Part shown: positions 63,557-64,000 of the stretch, one piece after another
Layout of the letters: the number at the start of each line of letters is the position of its first letter
How positions within the stretch are numbered: position 1 is the stretch's first letter
Assembly (NCBI RefSeq): GCF_000733855.1
Contig: NZ_JPOJ01000001.1
Location: 1,922,001 to 1,986,000 of the forward strand
Length of the DNA: 64,000 nucleotides
Direction of reading: 5' to 3'
Source of the DNA: Methylomicrobium agile
GTDB lineage: Bacteria; Pseudomonadota; Gammaproteobacteria; Methylococcales; Methylomonadaceae
Notes under the pieces: generated by a model
What the model was told of the DNA's origin: nothing
What the model saw: the letters and a program-made list of their open reading frames with translations, nothing else
Database searches by the model: none
Translations under genes and position numbers: made by a program

Positions 63557-64000
63557 ATGGGCCTCATTTATAGCAAACGGCTGCGCGGCTGGCGCTTCGT
63601 GCTGTTCAACCTGTGTCTGGGCCTTGGTCATGCGGTGGTGATTTTCAATGCGGGAGCCTATATCGCGATGCTGCCGCGCGTGGCGGGCGGGCTTTCCATT
63701 CCGCCCAGCTTCGCGACCTGGACCCAGACCGATTACATGACCAGCCTGGCGCTCGGTTTTCCGCTCGGCTCGTGGTTTGCGCGGCAGAAGGGCGAATACC
63801 GCCCGTTCGTCTGGGCCTTCATGTTGTTTGCGGCCGCTTCGGCCGTCTGCGCCTACAGCACTTCACTCTACGGATACCTGGCCGCACGGGTCGTACTCGG
63901 TTTCGCGGGCGGCGTAACCCTGCCTTTGGGCCAGACGCTGGTTCTGAAAGAATATCCCGACCGCAAAAAGTCGGTCGGCATTGGCGTCTGGAGCCTGTTC
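63557..64000 (+). CDS. MFS transporter, N-terminal part (runs off window)
   Basis: The first 148 residues of a longer protein. The frame from ATG 63557 is open to the window end. It begins MGLIYSKRLRGWRFVLFNLCLGLGH and has at least four hydrophobic segments: FVLFNLCLGLGHAVVIFNAGAYIAM, YMTSLALGFPLGSWFA, PFVWAFMLFAAASAVCAYSTS and YLAARVVLGFAGGVTLPLGQTLVL. The last resembles motif C/D wording of drug:H+ antiporters of the EmrB (DHA2) type. The substrate cannot be read; a drug or organic-anion exporter is plausible. It may be under the nearby LysR regulator. Confidence 0.75.
   Translation, partial: MGLIYSKRLRGWRFVLFNLCLGLGHAVVIFNAGAYIAMLPRVAGGLSIPPSFATWTQTDYMTSLALGFPLGSWFARQKGEYRPFVWAFMLFAAASAVCAYSTSLYGYLAARVVLGFAGGVTLPLGQTLVLKEYPDRKKSVGIGVWSLF

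Overview
The window is GC-rich (about 60% by eye) chromosomal DNA of a gammaproteobacterium. The block gyrA-serC-pheA-hisC-tyrA-aroA-cmk-rpsA-ihfB is the usual gammaproteobacterial order. The mix of DUF1501/DUF1549 proteins, many TonB-type parts and dense GTAGG...CCTAC palindromes would fit a methanotroph of the Methylococcales, but no methane-oxidation gene is visible, so that placement is inference.

Layout. (1) 1-10214: the 3' end of a giant filamentous-haemagglutinin-type exoprotein, then a DUF2341-LamG-ExbB fusion, ExbD, TonB, a coiled-coil porin and a periplasmic coiled-coil protein. (2) 10753-28031: an accessory envelope locus. It holds an arylsulfotransferase-like protein with a cupin (minus strand), a TonB-dependent receptor, an SMP-30 protein, a cysteine-free rhodanese-like protein, a DUF1549/DUF1553 haem protein, a Tat-exported DUF1501 protein, a small protein with a CX3CH motif, a peroxiredoxin, a dihaem cytochrome c, a PepSY membrane protein, TatA, TatB and a sigma-54 activator with no sensor domain. 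Three good -24/-12 promoters (12737-12751 minus, 13194-13208 plus, 18160-18174 plus) stand before the three transcription units, so this looks like one sigma-54 regulon with its own activator. This is the best candidate for an undescribed system. (3) 28137-33602: repeats, an IS5-type transposase remnant, a degenerate EAL protein, cmoM and a YfiR/YfiN-like c-di-GMP pair. (4) 34352-45354: gyrA and the aromatic amino acid, cmk, rpsA and ihfB block. (5) 45694-56001: slyD, a HerA-like ATPase, a PerM-type permease, purM, an O6-alkylguanine methyltransferase, a RimK-like ATP-grasp protein, a protein kinase and YicC. (6) 56002-60674: a collagen-like surface protein and a glycosyltransferase, set between two large tandem arrays and preceded by thirteen copies of a 10-bp repeat. 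(7) 60992-64000: a LysR regulator, a lipoprotein, a small membrane protein and the start of an MFS transporter that runs off the window.

Intergenic DNA is full of short palindromic elements of at least six sequence families (called A-F here). Most begin GTAGG and end CCTAC. The GTAG signature recalls REP elements moved by RAYT transposases. Families: A, GTAGGGCGGATT...AAAACGCCCTAC; B, GTAGGGTACGCTGTGCGTACC...GGTACGCACAGCGTACCCTAC; C, GTAGG(G/A)TGGATAAGCGAAGCG-type, including looser relatives; D, AGACCTGCCAGG...CCTGGCAGGTCT; E, the GTAGGTCGGGC array; F, GGACGGGATATTTATCCCGTCC. No tRNA, rRNA or CRISPR array was seen.
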